Below the pieces are notes generated by a model. That model saw only the letters and a program-made list of their open reading frames with translations, was not told where the DNA came from and made no database searches. A DNA stretch of 64,000 nt from Enterococcus phoeniculicola ATCC BAA-412 (GTDB taxonomy: Bacteria; Bacillota; Bacilli; Lactobacillales; Enterococcaceae). The stretch spans positions 699,695 through 763,694 of the forward strand of contig NZ_ASWE01000003.1 of the NCBI RefSeq assembly GCF_000407505.1, read 5' to 3'. Position 1 is the stretch's first letter, and the number at the start of each line of letters is the position of its first letter. This document shows positions 52,849-62,548 of this stretch, piece by piece. Made by a program: the position numbers and the translations under genes.

Positions 52849-53703
52849 GTGAACAAAAGCCAATTACTAGAGATTTATCCACAAGCGAAAATAAAGAAAA
52901 TGCAATCTTCAGATTCAGAAGTACTTTCAATTCCAATTGATGGAGAGTATTTGTGGTTAAACAAAAAAGAGCTAACAGATAAAGAAATTCAGTTACTACA
53001 AGTGTTCTTTCCTAATGAAAAGAAACAGCAAGGAGAAACACACGAATGGTATGGCATTTTATTTAAACATCAAGCTATAAAAAAAGAAGGCGTTTATCGT
53101 GTGATTCAGATTCAGCTTCAAAAAAAAGACGATTTTCTTTTAAAAGAATGGCAACAAAACTTTCAAGCAATGTTTCCTCATATGGTAGATTTATTCTTTT
53201 TTACAGAAAAGGACATCTTACTAGTTGAACAACAAGCAGCAACCAATTTTACATTGGAGGAACTAGAAGGTATCTTTTTAACTTTAGATGCAGATTTTGA
53301 AACGAGTAGCAAAGTATTTGTTGGCAATTTTTATTCGAGTCAGGAACCATTTGCAGAACTTTTTTTAGAAGAACAGGAAATTTTTCAGGAAGAGTTGCCC
53401 TTTGTGAAGGCTCAGAGAGTTTTCGCTGTCGCTAATGTTGCGCTTCATTATTTCACAAAAACAAAAATGCAGGCAAGCCTACTGATTCAAAATTTCAAAA
53501 AAAGCTTGGTGATTGATCAAGAAATGTCTGACATCATTCAAACTCTCTGGTCTAATCAGGGAAACATCAGCTCAACAGCAAAAGAACTGTTTATGCATCG
53601 AAATACGCTGCAGTATCGACTGGAAAAATTCCAAGAGCTTTCAGGATTAAACGTGCGAAATATGGATGAGCTGATTTTATGCTACTTACTTTTGTTAAAT
53701 TAA
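52849..53703 (+). CDS. PucR/CdaR-type helix-turn-helix regulator
   Basis: The 284-residue protein ends in the PucR-type HTH_30 domain (TLWSNQGNISSTAKELFMHRNTLQYRLEKFQELSGLN, residues about 230-266). The N-terminal 220 residues have no motif I recognise but resemble sensor parts of CdaR-like regulators. Targets are unknown; nothing metabolic is adjacent. I prefer the GTG at 52849, seven bases after GAGGTGG, over one at 52840 that lies in the ribosome site. A strong terminator follows. Confidence 0.8.
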   Translation: MNKSQLLEIYPQAKIKKMQSSDSEVLSIPIDGEYLWLNKKELTDKEIQLLQVFFPNEKKQQGETHEWYGILFKHQAIKKEGVYRVIQIQLQKKDDFLLKEWQQNFQAMFPHMVDLFFFTEKDILLVEQQAATNFTLEELEGIFLTLDADFETSSKVFVGNFYSSQEPFAELFLEEQEIFQEELPFVKAQRVFAVANVALHYFTKTKMQASLLIQNFKKSLVIDQEMSDIIQTLWSNQGNISSTAKELFMHRNTLQYRLEKFQELSGLNVRNMDELILCYLLLLN

Positions 53704-53710
53704 TCTAATT

Positions 53711-53753
53711 AAAAAACACAACTCGCTTGAATACAAAGTGAGTTGTGTTTTTA
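53711..53753. terminator. Terminator after the PucR-type gene
   Basis: AACACAACTC pairs with GAGTTGTGTT, with further inner pairing, and A/T runs stand on both sides. It lies between convergent genes. Confidence 0.85.
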
Positions 53754-53857
53754 TTAATTTATGGTTAAGAGAATCCTTCAATAAATCATAGAGATAGAAA
53801 AACCGTTCAATAAGAATATGCATTTTCAGTTTATCTACAAGTTGGAGATCTTTAGAT

Positions 53858-54337
53858 TTATTGAAGCGAGATACCTTCTAAGAGAAGCAAGGATTTTTTT
53901 AGCTCAATACCAGAGGTTCCCATGTAGCCCGTAAGCTGTCCATTTATTCCTATCACACGGTGACAAGGAATAAAAATAGGAAGAGGATTTTTTCGATTTG
54001 CTTGACCAATGGCACGAACTGCCTTGGGGTTTTCAATCATTTCTGCTACTTCCAAATACGAATGTGTTTTCCCGTAAGGAATGGTCAATAATGCGTGCCA
54101 AACTGCCTGTTGGAAGGGTGTTCCATTAAGAATATCCAGTGGTACAGTAAACTCGGTACGCTCTTTGTTGAAATAGGCGAGGAGCTCTTGTTTCGCTTGA
54201 ATAAGGTGGGGATTGGTGAGCACTTCGTCTTCTATTTCTATAGGAGTGAATGACGCGCGACAGATTCCCTTCTCAGTCGCTGCGATCCAAAAGTCTCCAA
54301 TGGGTGTTCTAATTTTCATGAAGTCACGTCCGTTCAT
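53858..54337 (-). CDS. ogt: Methylated-DNA-protein cysteine methyltransferase
   Basis: The up to 159-residue protein removes O6-alkyl groups from guanine by suicide transfer to the cysteine of PCHRV (Cys125). It shows the helix-turn-helix-like GTPFQQAVWHALLTIPYGKT and GQANRKNP. The start is uncertain: ATG at 54337 has an AGAAG purine tract; ATG at 54319 (153 residues) has GGACG. It is divergent from the yunD-like gene and stands alone. Confidence 0.92.
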   Translation of the reverse strand: MNGRDFMKIRTPIGDFWIAATEKGICRASFTPIEIEDEVLTNPHLIQAKQELLAYFNKERTEFTVPLDILNGTPFQQAVWHALLTIPYGKTHSYLEVAEMIENPKAVRAIGQANRKNPLPIFIPCHRVIGINGQLTGYMGTSGIELKKSLLLLEGISLQ

Positions 54338-54407
54338 CTTTTTTTCTTCTATTTTAATAATATGTTACTATATTTTAGAGGAAAGTAGAAATCGAGGCGA
54401 ACAAAGA

Positions 54408-55790
54408 ATGGAAAAGATAAGACTTTTACACACCAATGACTTGCATTCACATTTAGAAAACTGGCCAAAAATTCGTCGTTTTTTGGATCAAAGAAAACGG
54501 GAAGCGGTTCTCAACAATGAAACTATTGTGACTGTTGACTTGGGTGATTTTGTTGATCGCTGGCATCCATTAACAGAAGCGACTAGCGGACAGGCGAATG
54601 TAGAGCTGATGAATCAAATTGGGTATGATGCAGTAACGATTGGGAATAATGAGGGCGTTGGAAGTTCCAAGGACGAGCTGAATCACTTATATGATCATGC
54701 CAATTTTGATGTATTGTTAGCGAATTTATTTGATAAAGGAACTCTTCAAATGCCTAAGTGGGCAAAAACCTCTAAAATTATCACGAGTAGAAAAGGGACA
54801 AAGATTGGACTGGTTGCATTAACCGCTCCGTTCCCGTTAACTTATAACCCAAATGGATGGGATATTCGGTTTCCAATGGATTTGTTACCTGAATTGGTGA
54901 GTGAATTAAGAGATAAGGTAGACATTTTGGTACTGATGAGTCACCTAGGGAAAAATGATGATCGACAAATTGCTCAAGCATTTCCTGAAATAGATATTAT
55001 TTTAGGATCACATACCCATCATCTCTTTGAAACAGGAGAAGTAGTCAATGGCGTGCAGCTGGCTGCAGCAGGAAAATTTGGTCAATATGTAGGCGATATT
55101 GTATTGGAAGTAGATGAGGAACACCGTTTGCAAAAATCTACGGTAAGAGCCGTCCCCACCTCCTCAATGACTGAATTTCCAGAGGACCAGATAGAAATAG
55201 ACGGCTATCTGGAGAGAGGGCATACCCTTTTGAAAGCAAAAAAGGTTGCGAACATTCCACATAAGCTAACCCTTGGAGAAACTGGGGAGCATTTGTTGAT
55301 AGATGCAACTTTACAAGCAGTAAAAGAACGGGCAAAGACAGAAGTCTCCATATTAAATACAGGACTCTTTTTATCTTCAATTGACCAAGGAATTGTCAAC
55401 CAAGATCAGCTACACACCGCATTACCTCATCCGATGCATCTTATCCGTGTGACACTACTAGGAAAAGATGTGATTCGACTTGTCTTAGAGATGGAGCGAA
55501 ATCGGAACTTTCTTAGGAATTATCCAATTATTGGAATGGGCTTTCGTGGAAAAATCTTTGGAGAAATTCATTATAGCGGAATAGAGTTTGATGAGGTAAA
55601 TCGTCAGGTGCGCTGGTTGGGTGAGCCTGTTATGGAAGAAAGTGAATATGTTTTTGCTACGGTAGACCATTTCTTATTTATTCCTTTTTTCCCAACAATT
55701 GAAATTGCAGGGACTTGTGAATTTCTGTTTCCGGAATTTATACGTAGTGTCTTGGGAGATTCCCTAAAGAGTCACTACCCAATCAATTAA
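54408..55790 (+). CDS. YunD-like 5'-nucleotidase-family metallophosphoesterase
   Basis: The 460-residue protein has the calcineurin-like metal motifs (LLHTNDLHSH, VDLGDFVDR, IGNNEG in place of GNHE, MSHLG, GSHTHH) and a C-terminal 5'-nucleotidase domain (from about residue 280). It has no signal peptide, unlike surface 5'-nucleotidases, and so acts in the cytoplasm. GAGGCG precedes the ATG at 54408; the open frame upstream is the complement of ogt. It heads a conserved run with yutD, yutF and a membrane protein gene. Confidence 0.9.
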   Translation: MEKIRLLHTNDLHSHLENWPKIRRFLDQRKREAVLNNETIVTVDLGDFVDRWHPLTEATSGQANVELMNQIGYDAVTIGNNEGVGSSKDELNHLYDHANFDVLLANLFDKGTLQMPKWAKTSKIITSRKGTKIGLVALTAPFPLTYNPNGWDIRFPMDLLPELVSELRDKVDILVLMSHLGKNDDRQIAQAFPEIDIILGSHTHHLFETGEVVNGVQLAAAGKFGQYVGDIVLEVDEEHRLQKSTVRAVPTSSMTEFPEDQIEIDGYLERGHTLLKAKKVANIPHKLTLGETGEHLLIDATLQAVKERAKTEVSILNTGLFLSSIDQGIVNQDQLHTALPHPMHLIRVTLLGKDVIRLVLEMERNRNFLRNYPIIGMGFRGKIFGEIHYSGIEFDEVNRQVRWLGEPVMEESEYVFATVDHFLFIPFFPTIEIAGTCEFLFPEFIRSVLGDSLKSHYPIN

Positions 55791-55824
55791 AAACAAGGTA
55801 TAATGACTTTTAGGTGGTGAAGAG

Positions 55825-56466
55825 ATGACAAAGCAAGAGACAAAAGAAAAGGTTGCTGAAACAGTGACCGAAGAATTAACAGCTGTTCTTGAAGAAATTG
55901 TCGAAGAGCCTGTTAAAGAAAAGAAAAAAGGTGAAATTGTTACACCGATTGATGAAAGTAACTTTTTAGTTGGTGAACGCCACTATCGATTAGTACACAA
56001 TCATCGTGAAGGCTTTGATGCAGATAAATTAGGGGAAAGATACAGTGATGTTCTTTCTCGTTATGATTATATCGTAGGGGACTGGGGATATGAACAGCTT
56101 CGTCTAAAAGGGTTTTACAAAGAGGACAACAGAAAAGCTTTTCCAGATCAACGAATCGATACGTTAGAAGACTATCTTTACGAATACTGTAACTTTGGCT
56201 GTGCCTATTTTGTTATTGAACAAATTGGCGGTAAACGTGAAAAGCCTCAAAACAGGCGTAGACGCAAAAAGCCTGCCACGCAAAACCAAGCGTACGTTGA
56301 AGAAAAAAAGGGACCTGTTACAGCAAAGAAAAAATCTAGACCTGTAATAAAAAAACGTGAAACTGAAAGAGCAGTGTTACCTAAAAATGAGGCAAAGAAA
56401 ACGAATGAAAAAGCAACTAAAGAAATAAAAAAAAGCGGCTTTACAATTCGTCAGAGAGAAGACTAA
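55825..56466 (+). CDS. YutD-like protein (DUF1027) with a long basic tail
   Basis: The 213-residue protein has a charged N-terminal extension, the DUF1027/YutD core (about residues 45-135; FDADKLGERYSDVLSRYDYIVGDWGYEQLRLKGFY, then DYLYEYCNFGCAYFVIEQ) and a Lys/Arg-rich tail of about 75 residues. The basic tail would suit nucleic-acid or ribosome contact; that is inference. The function is unknown. It is followed directly, with no gap, by the yutF-like gene. Confidence 0.88.
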   Translation: MTKQETKEKVAETVTEELTAVLEEIVEEPVKEKKKGEIVTPIDESNFLVGERHYRLVHNHREGFDADKLGERYSDVLSRYDYIVGDWGYEQLRLKGFYKEDNRKAFPDQRIDTLEDYLYEYCNFGCAYFVIEQIGGKREKPQNRRRRKKPATQNQAYVEEKKGPVTAKKKSRPVIKKRETERAVLPKNEAKKTNEKATKEIKKSGFTIRQRED

Positions 56467-57240
56467 ATGAAGAACTATCAAGGGTATTTAATTGATTTAG
56501 ACGGTACGATTTATTTAGGAAAAGAACCCATTCCTGCTGGAAAACGATTTGTTGAACAGCTGCAACAAGCCAAACTTCCTTTTTTATTTGTTACCAATAA
56601 TACGACAAAAAGTCCAGAGACTGTCGCTCATCGCTTGGCAAAAGAATTTGATATTCATGTGACACCTGAAAAAGTGTATACAGCAAGTCTTGCAACGATT
56701 GACTATATGAAGGATACGAATAAAGGAAATAAAGTGTTCGTTATTGGCGAATCGGGTCTGATTGATTTAATTTTAGCGGCAGGCTTTGAATGGGATGAAC
56801 AGACACCTGATTATGTGGTGGTCGGTTTGGATAGTGAAGTGACGTATGAAAAGTTTGTTTTGGCAACTCTAGCGATTCAAAAAGGCGCGTTGTTTATCGG
56901 AACAAATCCAGATAAAAATATTCCAACAGAGCGCGGACTTATACCTGGAGCAGGGGCATTAATTTCCTTGATTGAAACGTCAACGCAGACAAAACCAGTC
57001 TTTATTGGGAAGCCAGAAGCGATTATCATGAATAAGGCAGTCTCCCATTTAGGGTTAACAAAAGAGCAAGTGATTATGGTTGGCGATAACTACGAAACAG
57101 ATATTCAAGCGGGACTGAAAAATGGAATAGATACACTTCTGGTTTTATCTGGATTTACACCTAAAACGGCTGTTCCTGATTTACCTGAAGCGCCTACTTA
57201 TGTAGTAGATTCGTTAGATGAGTGGGTGATTCATCCATGA
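56467..57240 (+). CDS. HAD-superfamily IIA sugar-phosphatase-like hydrolase (YutF/NagD type)
   Basis: The 257-residue HAD phosphatase has motif I DLDGT (Asp10, Asp12), motif II VTNNTT, motif III with Lys in FIGKPE, and motif IV GDNYETD. This is the TIGR01457-like YutF group; physiological substrates are unknown, with nucleotide or sugar phosphates likely. It starts immediately after the yutD stop codon and overlaps the next gene at ATGA, so the three are coupled. Confidence 0.92.
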   Translation: MKNYQGYLIDLDGTIYLGKEPIPAGKRFVEQLQQAKLPFLFVTNNTTKSPETVAHRLAKEFDIHVTPEKVYTASLATIDYMKDTNKGNKVFVIGESGLIDLILAAGFEWDEQTPDYVVVGLDSEVTYEKFVLATLAIQKGALFIGTNPDKNIPTERGLIPGAGALISLIETSTQTKPVFIGKPEAIIMNKAVSHLGLTKEQVIMVGDNYETDIQAGLKNGIDTLLVLSGFTPKTAVPDLPEAPTYVVDSLDEWVIHP

Positions 57241-57881
57241 ATCAAGCGAAAAAATGGCGATGGATAGAAAGAGGAGGAATCCTCTCTTTATTTTTATCAG
57301 TCATTAGTTTAGCCGTACTAATAACAATTAATTTTCGTCCTCTGTATCGTTTTGATATAGACTATTTGAATATTTTAGACTACACAACAGTAACAAAAGA
57401 GACGCTCATGGAAAATTTTGGTATTCTGATGAGCTATCTGAATAATCCTTTTCAGTCAGTGCTGGCAATGCCTGACTTTCCCTCATCGGCAAGTGGTACG
57501 CAGCATTTTTATGAAGTGAAACTATTATTCTTGTTGGATTATGGCGTCTTTTTTATTACATTGATTCCATCGGTTTTGTTTTTACGGTACTTATGGAAAA
57601 ACAAGAGGAAATGGTTGCTTATTCGACCTTTTCAAGTAGGAATGATTGTCCCTGTTGTTTTTGGCTTCATTATGGCACTAGGCTTTGACCGTTTTTTTGT
57701 TACCTTCCATGAAGTCTTTTTCAATAATGATGACTGGTTGTTTGATCCCGTGACTGACCCAATCATTAATGTATTACCAGAATCATTTTTTATGCATAGT
57801 TTTATCCTCTTTTTCATTCTGATTGAAGGGCTTTTCTTTCTCTTTTATTTTTTGGGAAAAAGAGAGCTGAAAAAAACTTGA
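57237..57881 (+). CDS. TIGR01906-like integral membrane protein
   Basis: The 214-residue protein has four or five hydrophobic segments (about residues 14-36, 98-118, 132-155, 186-208). It matches the TIGR01906 family of membrane proteins found after yutF in many Firmicutes, of unknown function. The ATG overlaps the stop of yutF. It ends at a long terminator shared with the convergent pgpA gene. Confidence 0.82.
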   Translation: MNQAKKWRWIERGGILSLFLSVISLAVLITINFRPLYRFDIDYLNILDYTTVTKETLMENFGILMSYLNNPFQSVLAMPDFPSSASGTQHFYEVKLLFLLDYGVFFITLIPSVLFLRYLWKNKRKWLLIRPFQVGMIVPVVFGFIMALGFDRFFVTFHEVFFNNDDWLFDPVTDPIINVLPESFFMHSFILFFILIEGLFFLFYFLGKRELKKT

Positions 57882-57955
57882 GTCTTACTCGTCTAAATTT
57901 TCTATGAAGAAATGTACTTTCATAGAAAAGCTGACGAGAGACTCAAGTTTTTTTA
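57871..57955. terminator. Long bidirectional terminator between convergent genes
   Basis: AAAAAACTTGAGTCT pairs with AGACTCAAGTTTTTTT, then CTCGTC with GACGAG, then TTTTCTATGA with TCATAGAAAA: a nearly continuous long stem with T-runs on both strands. Confidence 0.93.
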
Positions 57956-58459
57956 TTTTACGAAATCACTTTTTTCCGGTTGGCTGTGAGCTAAACGACT
58001 AGCTGCAGCTGCGGCGATAGCACCAACAATATCATCTAAAAAAGTATGAACATGCGGGCCTTCATGAGAATTAAGCTCAGCAAGAATACCGGGTTTTACT
58101 TTATCAATGTAGCCATAGTTTGTAAAGCCGATAGATCCATACACATTGACTATAGACAGGGCAAGGATTTCATCAATACCATAAAGCCCCTCATCTTCTT
58201 CAATAATATTTTGCAAAGGCTGCAAAAGTTGTTGTTCTTCTGCTAAAATATCTAGCTGTATGCCAGTAATGATTGCATTATGAACTTCACGCTTTGTCAG
58301 CACAGCATCTACACTTTCCATACAGGTTTCAATGGATAACTCTGCGATATATTGTTTTTGCAAAAACATCACTAATTCAGCAATGTCTTGTATCCCAACG
58401 CCGCGCTCAATCAGCAAATTACGTGCTTTTTTTTCTAAAGTTTCTGTTTGTATTACCAT
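57953..58459 (-). CDS. pgpA: Phosphatidylglycerophosphatase A-family protein (YutG-like)
   Basis: The 168-residue protein matches the PgpA family as found in Firmicutes (YutG): RGVGIQDIAELVMFLQK at the start, YGIDEILALSIVNVYGSIGFTNYGYIDK, and HTFLDDIVGAIAAAAASRLAH with the metal-binding DD. It would dephosphorylate phosphatidylglycerol phosphate, though this short form lacks obvious long membrane helices and its activity is inferred. The ATG at 58459 follows GGAGG by five bases. Confidence 0.82.
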   Translation of the reverse strand: MVIQTETLEKKARNLLIERGVGIQDIAELVMFLQKQYIAELSIETCMESVDAVLTKREVHNAIITGIQLDILAEEQQLLQPLQNIIEEDEGLYGIDEILALSIVNVYGSIGFTNYGYIDKVKPGILAELNSHEGPHVHTFLDDIVGAIAAAAASRLAHSQPEKSDFVK

Positions 58460-58498
58460 AATATCCTCCAAGCGTTCTTTTTTGATTTCTTAGTCTAA

Positions 58499-58507
58499 TG
58501 GTATACT
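58499..58507 (+). promoter_or_regulatory. Extended -10 promoter of the yuzB-like gene
   Basis: TGGTATACT lies about 33 bases before the ATG at 58540. No strong -35 is seen. Confidence 0.5.
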
Positions 58508-58539
58508 ATATGAAGAAGGAAAAGCAAGGAGTGTGTTTA

Positions 58540-58782
58540 ATGGATCCTTTATTGGAGTTTTGTGAGCAAAATTTAGCACAAGGAAGTCAGCTTGTTTTGG
58601 ATGATGAGGAAATCACTAGTCAAGTAGAGACGCTTACCTATTCATGTATGAATGAGTGTACCTTATGCGCACAAAAATATTTTGCTTTTTTTGAAGGAGA
58701 ACGTCTAGTAGCTGATTCTCCAGAAGAGCTAAAACAAATTGTACGCAAGGCAATCAAGTCTTGGCAAGAAGAATATATGTAG
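58540..58782 (+). CDS. YuzB-like protein (DUF1450)
   Basis: The 80-residue protein is of the DUF1450/YuzB family: MDPLLEFCEQNL, SCMNECTLCAQKYFAFFEGE with three closely spaced Cys, and a C-terminal helix. The Cys cluster suggests metal binding or a redox role, not shown. CAAGGAG precedes the ATG at 58540; an upstream in-frame ATG overlaps the promoter. It is convergent with the FNR gene, as in bacilli where yuzB lies near yumC. Confidence 0.85.
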   Translation: MDPLLEFCEQNLAQGSQLVLDDEEITSQVETLTYSCMNECTLCAQKYFAFFEGERLVADSPEELKQIVRKAIKSWQEEYM

Positions 58783-58828
58783 ATAAGAATGTAGTTTATA
58801 AGTTCTGTGGTTTAGTAGTACAATCATG

Positions 58829-58926
58829 AAAAAGCAGATAGTATCCCCAAAGGGTAATCAACAAGAGTAGCTAGATTTTTCTCTAGTCTTGTTGATACAC
58901 ATCAGTAGGGATGCTATCTGCTTTTT
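58829..58926. terminator. Long bidirectional terminator between yuzB-like and FNR genes
   Basis: AAAAAGCAGATAG pairs with CTATCTGCTTTTT and the interior ATCAACAAGA with TCTTGTTGAT, giving a stacked hairpin with T-runs both ways. Confidence 0.92.
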
Positions 58927-59914
58927 AGTGTCTATCTCCAAAGAGACTGGTACTGTGCATAGGCTGCGTTCTATTTTTAGGGTTAATGTAATGAAGAGCA
59001 TTATTTACCGCAGTCGGAGCTTCACCAAAACCTGTGGCGATCAACCGAACTTTTCCGTCATATTGACAAATATCTCCAGTTGCATAGACCCCAGGGATAG
59101 ACGTAGACATATCAGAAGAAACGAAAATTGCGTTTCTCGTTGCATCTAATCCCCAAGACTTCAAATGATCTAAAGAAGAGGAGAAGCCATAGTTCACAAT
59201 CAAGGTATCAACAGAAAGTGAAATTTCCTCATCTGTTCGAACTTTTTTTAGTGTAAGTCCAGACAAACGATTTGCCTCATCTTGTAATGATTCAATAACA
59301 TAAGGGGTTAAAATGGTAACAGAAGAATTCATCAGTTTTTTTACACTATGTTCATGACCACGAAATTCAGGACGGCGATGGATAAGATAGACTTCTTTTG
59401 CAATAGGCTCAAGCATTAAAGCCCAATCAATAGCAGAATCTCCACCTCCTGCAATAGCTACTTTTTTTCCAACATATTTCATCAAATCATTAACATAGTA
59501 ATCAAGACCACGGTTTTCAAAAGACTCTGCTTCATCCAGTGCAAGTTTTCTAGGTTGGAAAGACCCGTTACCTAAAGATAAAATAACTGCTTTTGAATAG
59601 TGGACAGTCTTTGTTGTATGAATTTCAATGATATCATCCACCTTTTTTATATCTAAGACTTCTTCTTCTAAGCAGTAGGTATGATTAAATGTAGTCAGCT
59701 GTTTTTCTAAATTATCAACTAAATCTGCAGCCTTAATAGCTGGGAATCCAGGAATATCATAAATGTACTTCTCTGGGTATAAAGTTGAAAGCTGCCCGCC
59801 TAATTGAGGTAAGCTATCAATGAGCTTTGTCTTTGCTTCTCTCATCCCCGCATAAAATGCGCCGAATAATCCAACCGGTCCGGCTCCGACAATTGTTATA
59901 TCGTAAACATCCAT
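58925..59914 (-). CDS. Ferredoxin/flavodoxin-NADP reductase, thioredoxin-reductase type (YumC-like)
   Basis: The 329-residue flavoprotein has an FAD-binding GAGPVG (10-15), LGGQLSTLYPEKYIYDIPGFP, an NADP-binding GGGDSAID (near 154) and the C-terminal FAD motif GVYATGDICQYDGKVRLIATGFGEA. It lacks the CxxC of thioredoxin reductase, as expected for YumC-type FNR. It transfers electrons between NADPH and ferredoxin or flavodoxin. GGAGG precedes the ATG at 59914. The 59936-60200 gap holds only AT-rich promoter sequence. Confidence 0.92.
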   Translation of the reverse strand: MDVYDITIVGAGPVGLFGAFYAGMREAKTKLIDSLPQLGGQLSTLYPEKYIYDIPGFPAIKAADLVDNLEKQLTTFNHTYCLEEEVLDIKKVDDIIEIHTTKTVHYSKAVILSLGNGSFQPRKLALDEAESFENRGLDYYVNDLMKYVGKKVAIAGGGDSAIDWALMLEPIAKEVYLIHRRPEFRGHEHSVKKLMNSSVTILTPYVIESLQDEANRLSGLTLKKVRTDEEISLSVDTLIVNYGFSSSLDHLKSWGLDATRNAIFVSSDMSTSIPGVYATGDICQYDGKVRLIATGFGEAPTAVNNALHYINPKNRTQPMHSTSLFGDRH

Positions 59915-60200
59915 TTGTAAATTCCTCCAATCCAAAATAGTCTAACAAAAAATAAGTATTTCTACTCCTTTTTAGCTTGTGAAAGACTTTCTAAAACATT
60001 GATTGTCTATTTCGATTCTTAGTTTATCATAGGGAAGAAAAAAACGTGAGTAATTACCTGCGGGAAAAAGTAAAAGCATTATGGAAAAGACAAGAGATAA
60101 GAACAAATAAATTTTCTATTCTTTTTTGTTCTGAACAATAGCAATTTTTTGAAATATTCGTTATCATGAAGAGGAAAATAATTTTTAGGAGGAGATCCAT

Positions 60201-60788
60201 GTGTCTCAATTTCCACAAATAGATTTAGAAAATGCAAAAGGACCAAAAGCAACAATTAAAACAAATAGAGGGAATATTACAGTACAGCTATTTTCAGAAC
60301 TAGTGCCTAAAACTGTGAACAACTTTGTAGAGTTAGCAAAAAAAGGGTACTATGACGGTGTAATTTTCCATAGAGTGATTCCTGATTTTATGATCCAAGG
60401 GGGAGACCCAACAGGTACAGGAATGGGTGGAGAAAGTATCTATGGTTCAGCATTTGAAGATGAATTTACCCCTAATTTGTTTAACTTGCGTGGGGCGTTA
60501 TCAATGGCGAACTCAGGACCAAACACCAACGGCAGTCAATTTTTTATTGTAAACAACCAAAATGTACCTGCAAATATGTTAGGCCAATTAGAAGGAGCTG
60601 GATTCCCAGCTGAAATTATTGAAGCATATAAAGGTGGAGGGACACCTTGGCTAGATATGCGACACACTGTCTTTGGTCATGTGATTGACGGCATGGAAGT
60701 AGTCGATGATATTGCGGGTGCACAAAGAGGCCCTCAAGACAAACCTGTTTATGATATTGTTATTGAAGGTATTGACATAGCTGAATAA
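60201..60788 (+). CDS. Cyclophilin-type peptidyl-prolyl cis-trans isomerase
   Basis: The 195-residue cytoplasmic cyclophilin has [53 protein letters not shown] and [17 protein letters not shown], the catalytic Arg and surrounding residues intact. It speeds proline isomerisation during folding. The start is a GTG after AGGAGG; an ATG two bases earlier is out of frame. It has no signal peptide, unlike PrsA-like foldases. It is closed by a strong terminator. Confidence 0.94.
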   Translation: MSQFPQIDLENAKGPKATIKTNRGNITVQLFSELVPKTVNNFVELAKKGYYDGVIFHRVIPDFMIQGGDPTGTGMGGESIYGSAFEDEFTPNLFNLRGALSMANSGPNTNGSQFFIVNNQNVPANMLGQLEGAGFPAEIIEAYKGGGTPWLDMRHTVFGHVIDGMEVVDDIAGAQRGPQDKPVYDIVIEGIDIAE

Positions 60789-60789
60789 A

Positions 60790-60843
60790 AAAAGAAGCAC
60801 AGTTTTCCTTCATCAATGATTGGAAAACTGTGCTTCGTTTCAT
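60790..60843. terminator. Bidirectional terminator between cyclophilin and PatB genes
   Basis: GAAGCACAGTTTTCC pairs perfectly with GGAAAACTGTGCTTC around a 13-base loop, with A and T runs on the two sides. Confidence 0.92.
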
Positions 60844-60844
60844 T

Positions 60845-62011
60845 TTAGCTAAAAGATTGAACGATTCTACTTAAACCTTCTTCCAGAGTCGCTCTAGGAC
60901 AGGCTACATTCAAACGCATGTGCCCAGTTCCTTTTGAACCAAAAATGATTCCGGAATTTAAGACCACTTTTGCTTTTTCTATAAGGTGAGTTTCCAATTC
61001 TTTATCACTTAAACCAAATGCTGAAAAATCAAGCCACATTAGATAGGTTCCTTCAGGGCACATCACGTGAACACTTGGAAGTTTTTCACTGAGGTAAGTT
61101 TTCACAAATTGAACATTTTCTTGCAAGTAAGGGAGTAGCTCATCAAGCCAAGTGCCTCCGTGATTATAAGCCGCTTCAGTACCGATGTAGCCAAAGGTGT
61201 TAATTTCGCCTTGCTGATTTCTTTTCTGTGTTTCCTGAAATCTTGCTCGGAGCTTTGGGTTTTTAATAAAGACCATGGAGTTCTTGATGCCTGCTAAATT
61301 AAATGTTTTCGTTGCAGCAGTGAACACGAGAGAAAATTCTTCAAATGTGGGATCTGCTAGCTGAAAACTTGTAAAGGTATATGGTTTAAAAATAAGATCT
61401 TGATGAATTTCGTCGCTGACTACAAGCACACCGTGTTTTTTACATAAGTTCCCCACAGCTGCAAGTTCTTCTTTTGTCCATACTCGTCCTCCTGGATTAT
61501 GAGGATTGCAAAGAATAAACAGCTTCACCTGATGAGCGATGATTAAGCGCTCCATCTCTTCTAAATTCATGACAAAATGATTGTTTTCTTCTATTAAAGT
61601 GCTTCTGACTAAATTTCTGTGGTTTTCCGTCACTACTGCTGCAAATGGATGATAAACAGGATCGTGAATCAATACACTGTCGCCTTCATCAGTATAGCTT
61701 TGAACAGCAAGGGCGATACTAGGGACTACACCACTGGAAAATAGAATTTCTTCTTTTTCTATTGAATAGCCATGACGCTTTTTCTGCCAGTTAATTATCG
61801 CTTGATATAGTGAGTCAGGTGTGATGGAGTAGCCAAAGAGTCCTCTTGCACTATAAGATTCAAATGCATTAATAACTGGAGTAGGTGCTAGAAAATCCAT
61901 ATCGGCCACCCATAATGGTAATAAATCATCGGCGTGATAGGTCTGAACAATACTATCCCACTTTACACAATTAGTTTGTTTTCGGTTAATCTGTTCGTCA
62001 AATATGGTCAT
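60845..62011 (-). CDS. MalY/PatB-type cystathionine beta-lyase (PLP aminotransferase fold)
   Basis: The 388-residue fold-type I PLP enzyme has LPLWVADMDF near the N-terminus, CNPHNPGGRVW, VVSDEIHQDL and the PLP lysine in ATKTFNLAG (Lys235). This pattern is the PatB/MalY group, which cleaves C-S bonds of cystathionine or cysteine and can also transaminate. AAAGGATG precedes the ATG. It stands alone, with no methionine gene beside it. Confidence 0.9.
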   Translation of the reverse strand: MTIFDEQINRKQTNCVKWDSIVQTYHADDLLPLWVADMDFLAPTPVINAFESYSARGLFGYSITPDSLYQAIINWQKKRHGYSIEKEEILFSSGVVPSIALAVQSYTDEGDSVLIHDPVYHPFAAVVTENHRNLVRSTLIEENNHFVMNLEEMERLIIAHQVKLFILCNPHNPGGRVWTKEELAAVGNLCKKHGVLVVSDEIHQDLIFKPYTFTSFQLADPTFEEFSLVFTAATKTFNLAGIKNSMVFIKNPKLRARFQETQKRNQQGEINTFGYIGTEAAYNHGGTWLDELLPYLQENVQFVKTYLSEKLPSVHVMCPEGTYLMWLDFSAFGLSDKELETHLIEKAKVVLNSGIIFGSKGTGHMRLNVACPRATLEEGLSRIVQSFS

Positions 62012-62100
62012 CTGTTTTCATCCTTTCAAACAATCTTTCCTGGAACTTCTTTTTTCTTACTAATTACAGTATAATGAATTGTGCGAAGAGAGGGAAGCGA

Positions 62101-62463
62101 ATGAAATATAAAATTGGACAAATAATTGATGGAAAGATTACTGGTATTCAACCGTATGGTGCATTTGTGTCGTTAGATGAAGAAAATCAAGGATTAATTC
62201 ATGTCTCAGAGGTACAGGCTGGGTATACAAAAACAATTCAATCATTACTCAGCGTTGGTCAGGAAGTAAAAGTTCAAGTGATTGATATTGATGAGTATTC
62301 ACAAAAAATCAGCCTATCTTTACGAACCTTAGAAAATTTTGTTCCATCCATTCAACATAGAAGAAAAAGATATTTTACGAACAAAAACAAAAAGATTGGC
62401 TTTCAAACAATTGGTGAACAGCTGCCTGTATGGATTGATGAAGCTTTAGATGAATTAGAATAA
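62101..62463 (+). CDS. S1-domain RNA-binding protein (CvfD/YugI, general stress protein 13 type)
   Basis: The 120-residue protein is a single S1 domain (residues about 2-75; GKITGIQPYGAFVSLDEENQGLIHVSEV, then GQEVKVQVIDIDEYSQKISLSLR) with a basic C-terminal tail. CvfD-type proteins bind RNA and ribosomes and act as post-transcriptional regulators in streptococci. GAGAGGGA precedes the ATG at 62101. It is divergent from the PatB-type gene. Confidence 0.9.
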   Translation: MKYKIGQIIDGKITGIQPYGAFVSLDEENQGLIHVSEVQAGYTKTIQSLLSVGQEVKVQVIDIDEYSQKISLSLRTLENFVPSIQHRRKRYFTNKNKKIGFQTIGEQLPVWIDEALDELE

Positions 62464-62548
62464 AACTTTATTTGAAAGTAAAGTGGATTTTTTCTGAAAA
62501 TGTGTTAGACTTTACTAAAATCATACTAAATTGATCGAGGTGGAAATT

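Noticed and set aside
54213..54407. N-terminal extension of the yunD-like protein by 65 codons
   Set aside because: The extension is the complement of ogt; the metallophosphoesterase motifs start right after the ATG at 54408, which has a ribosome site.
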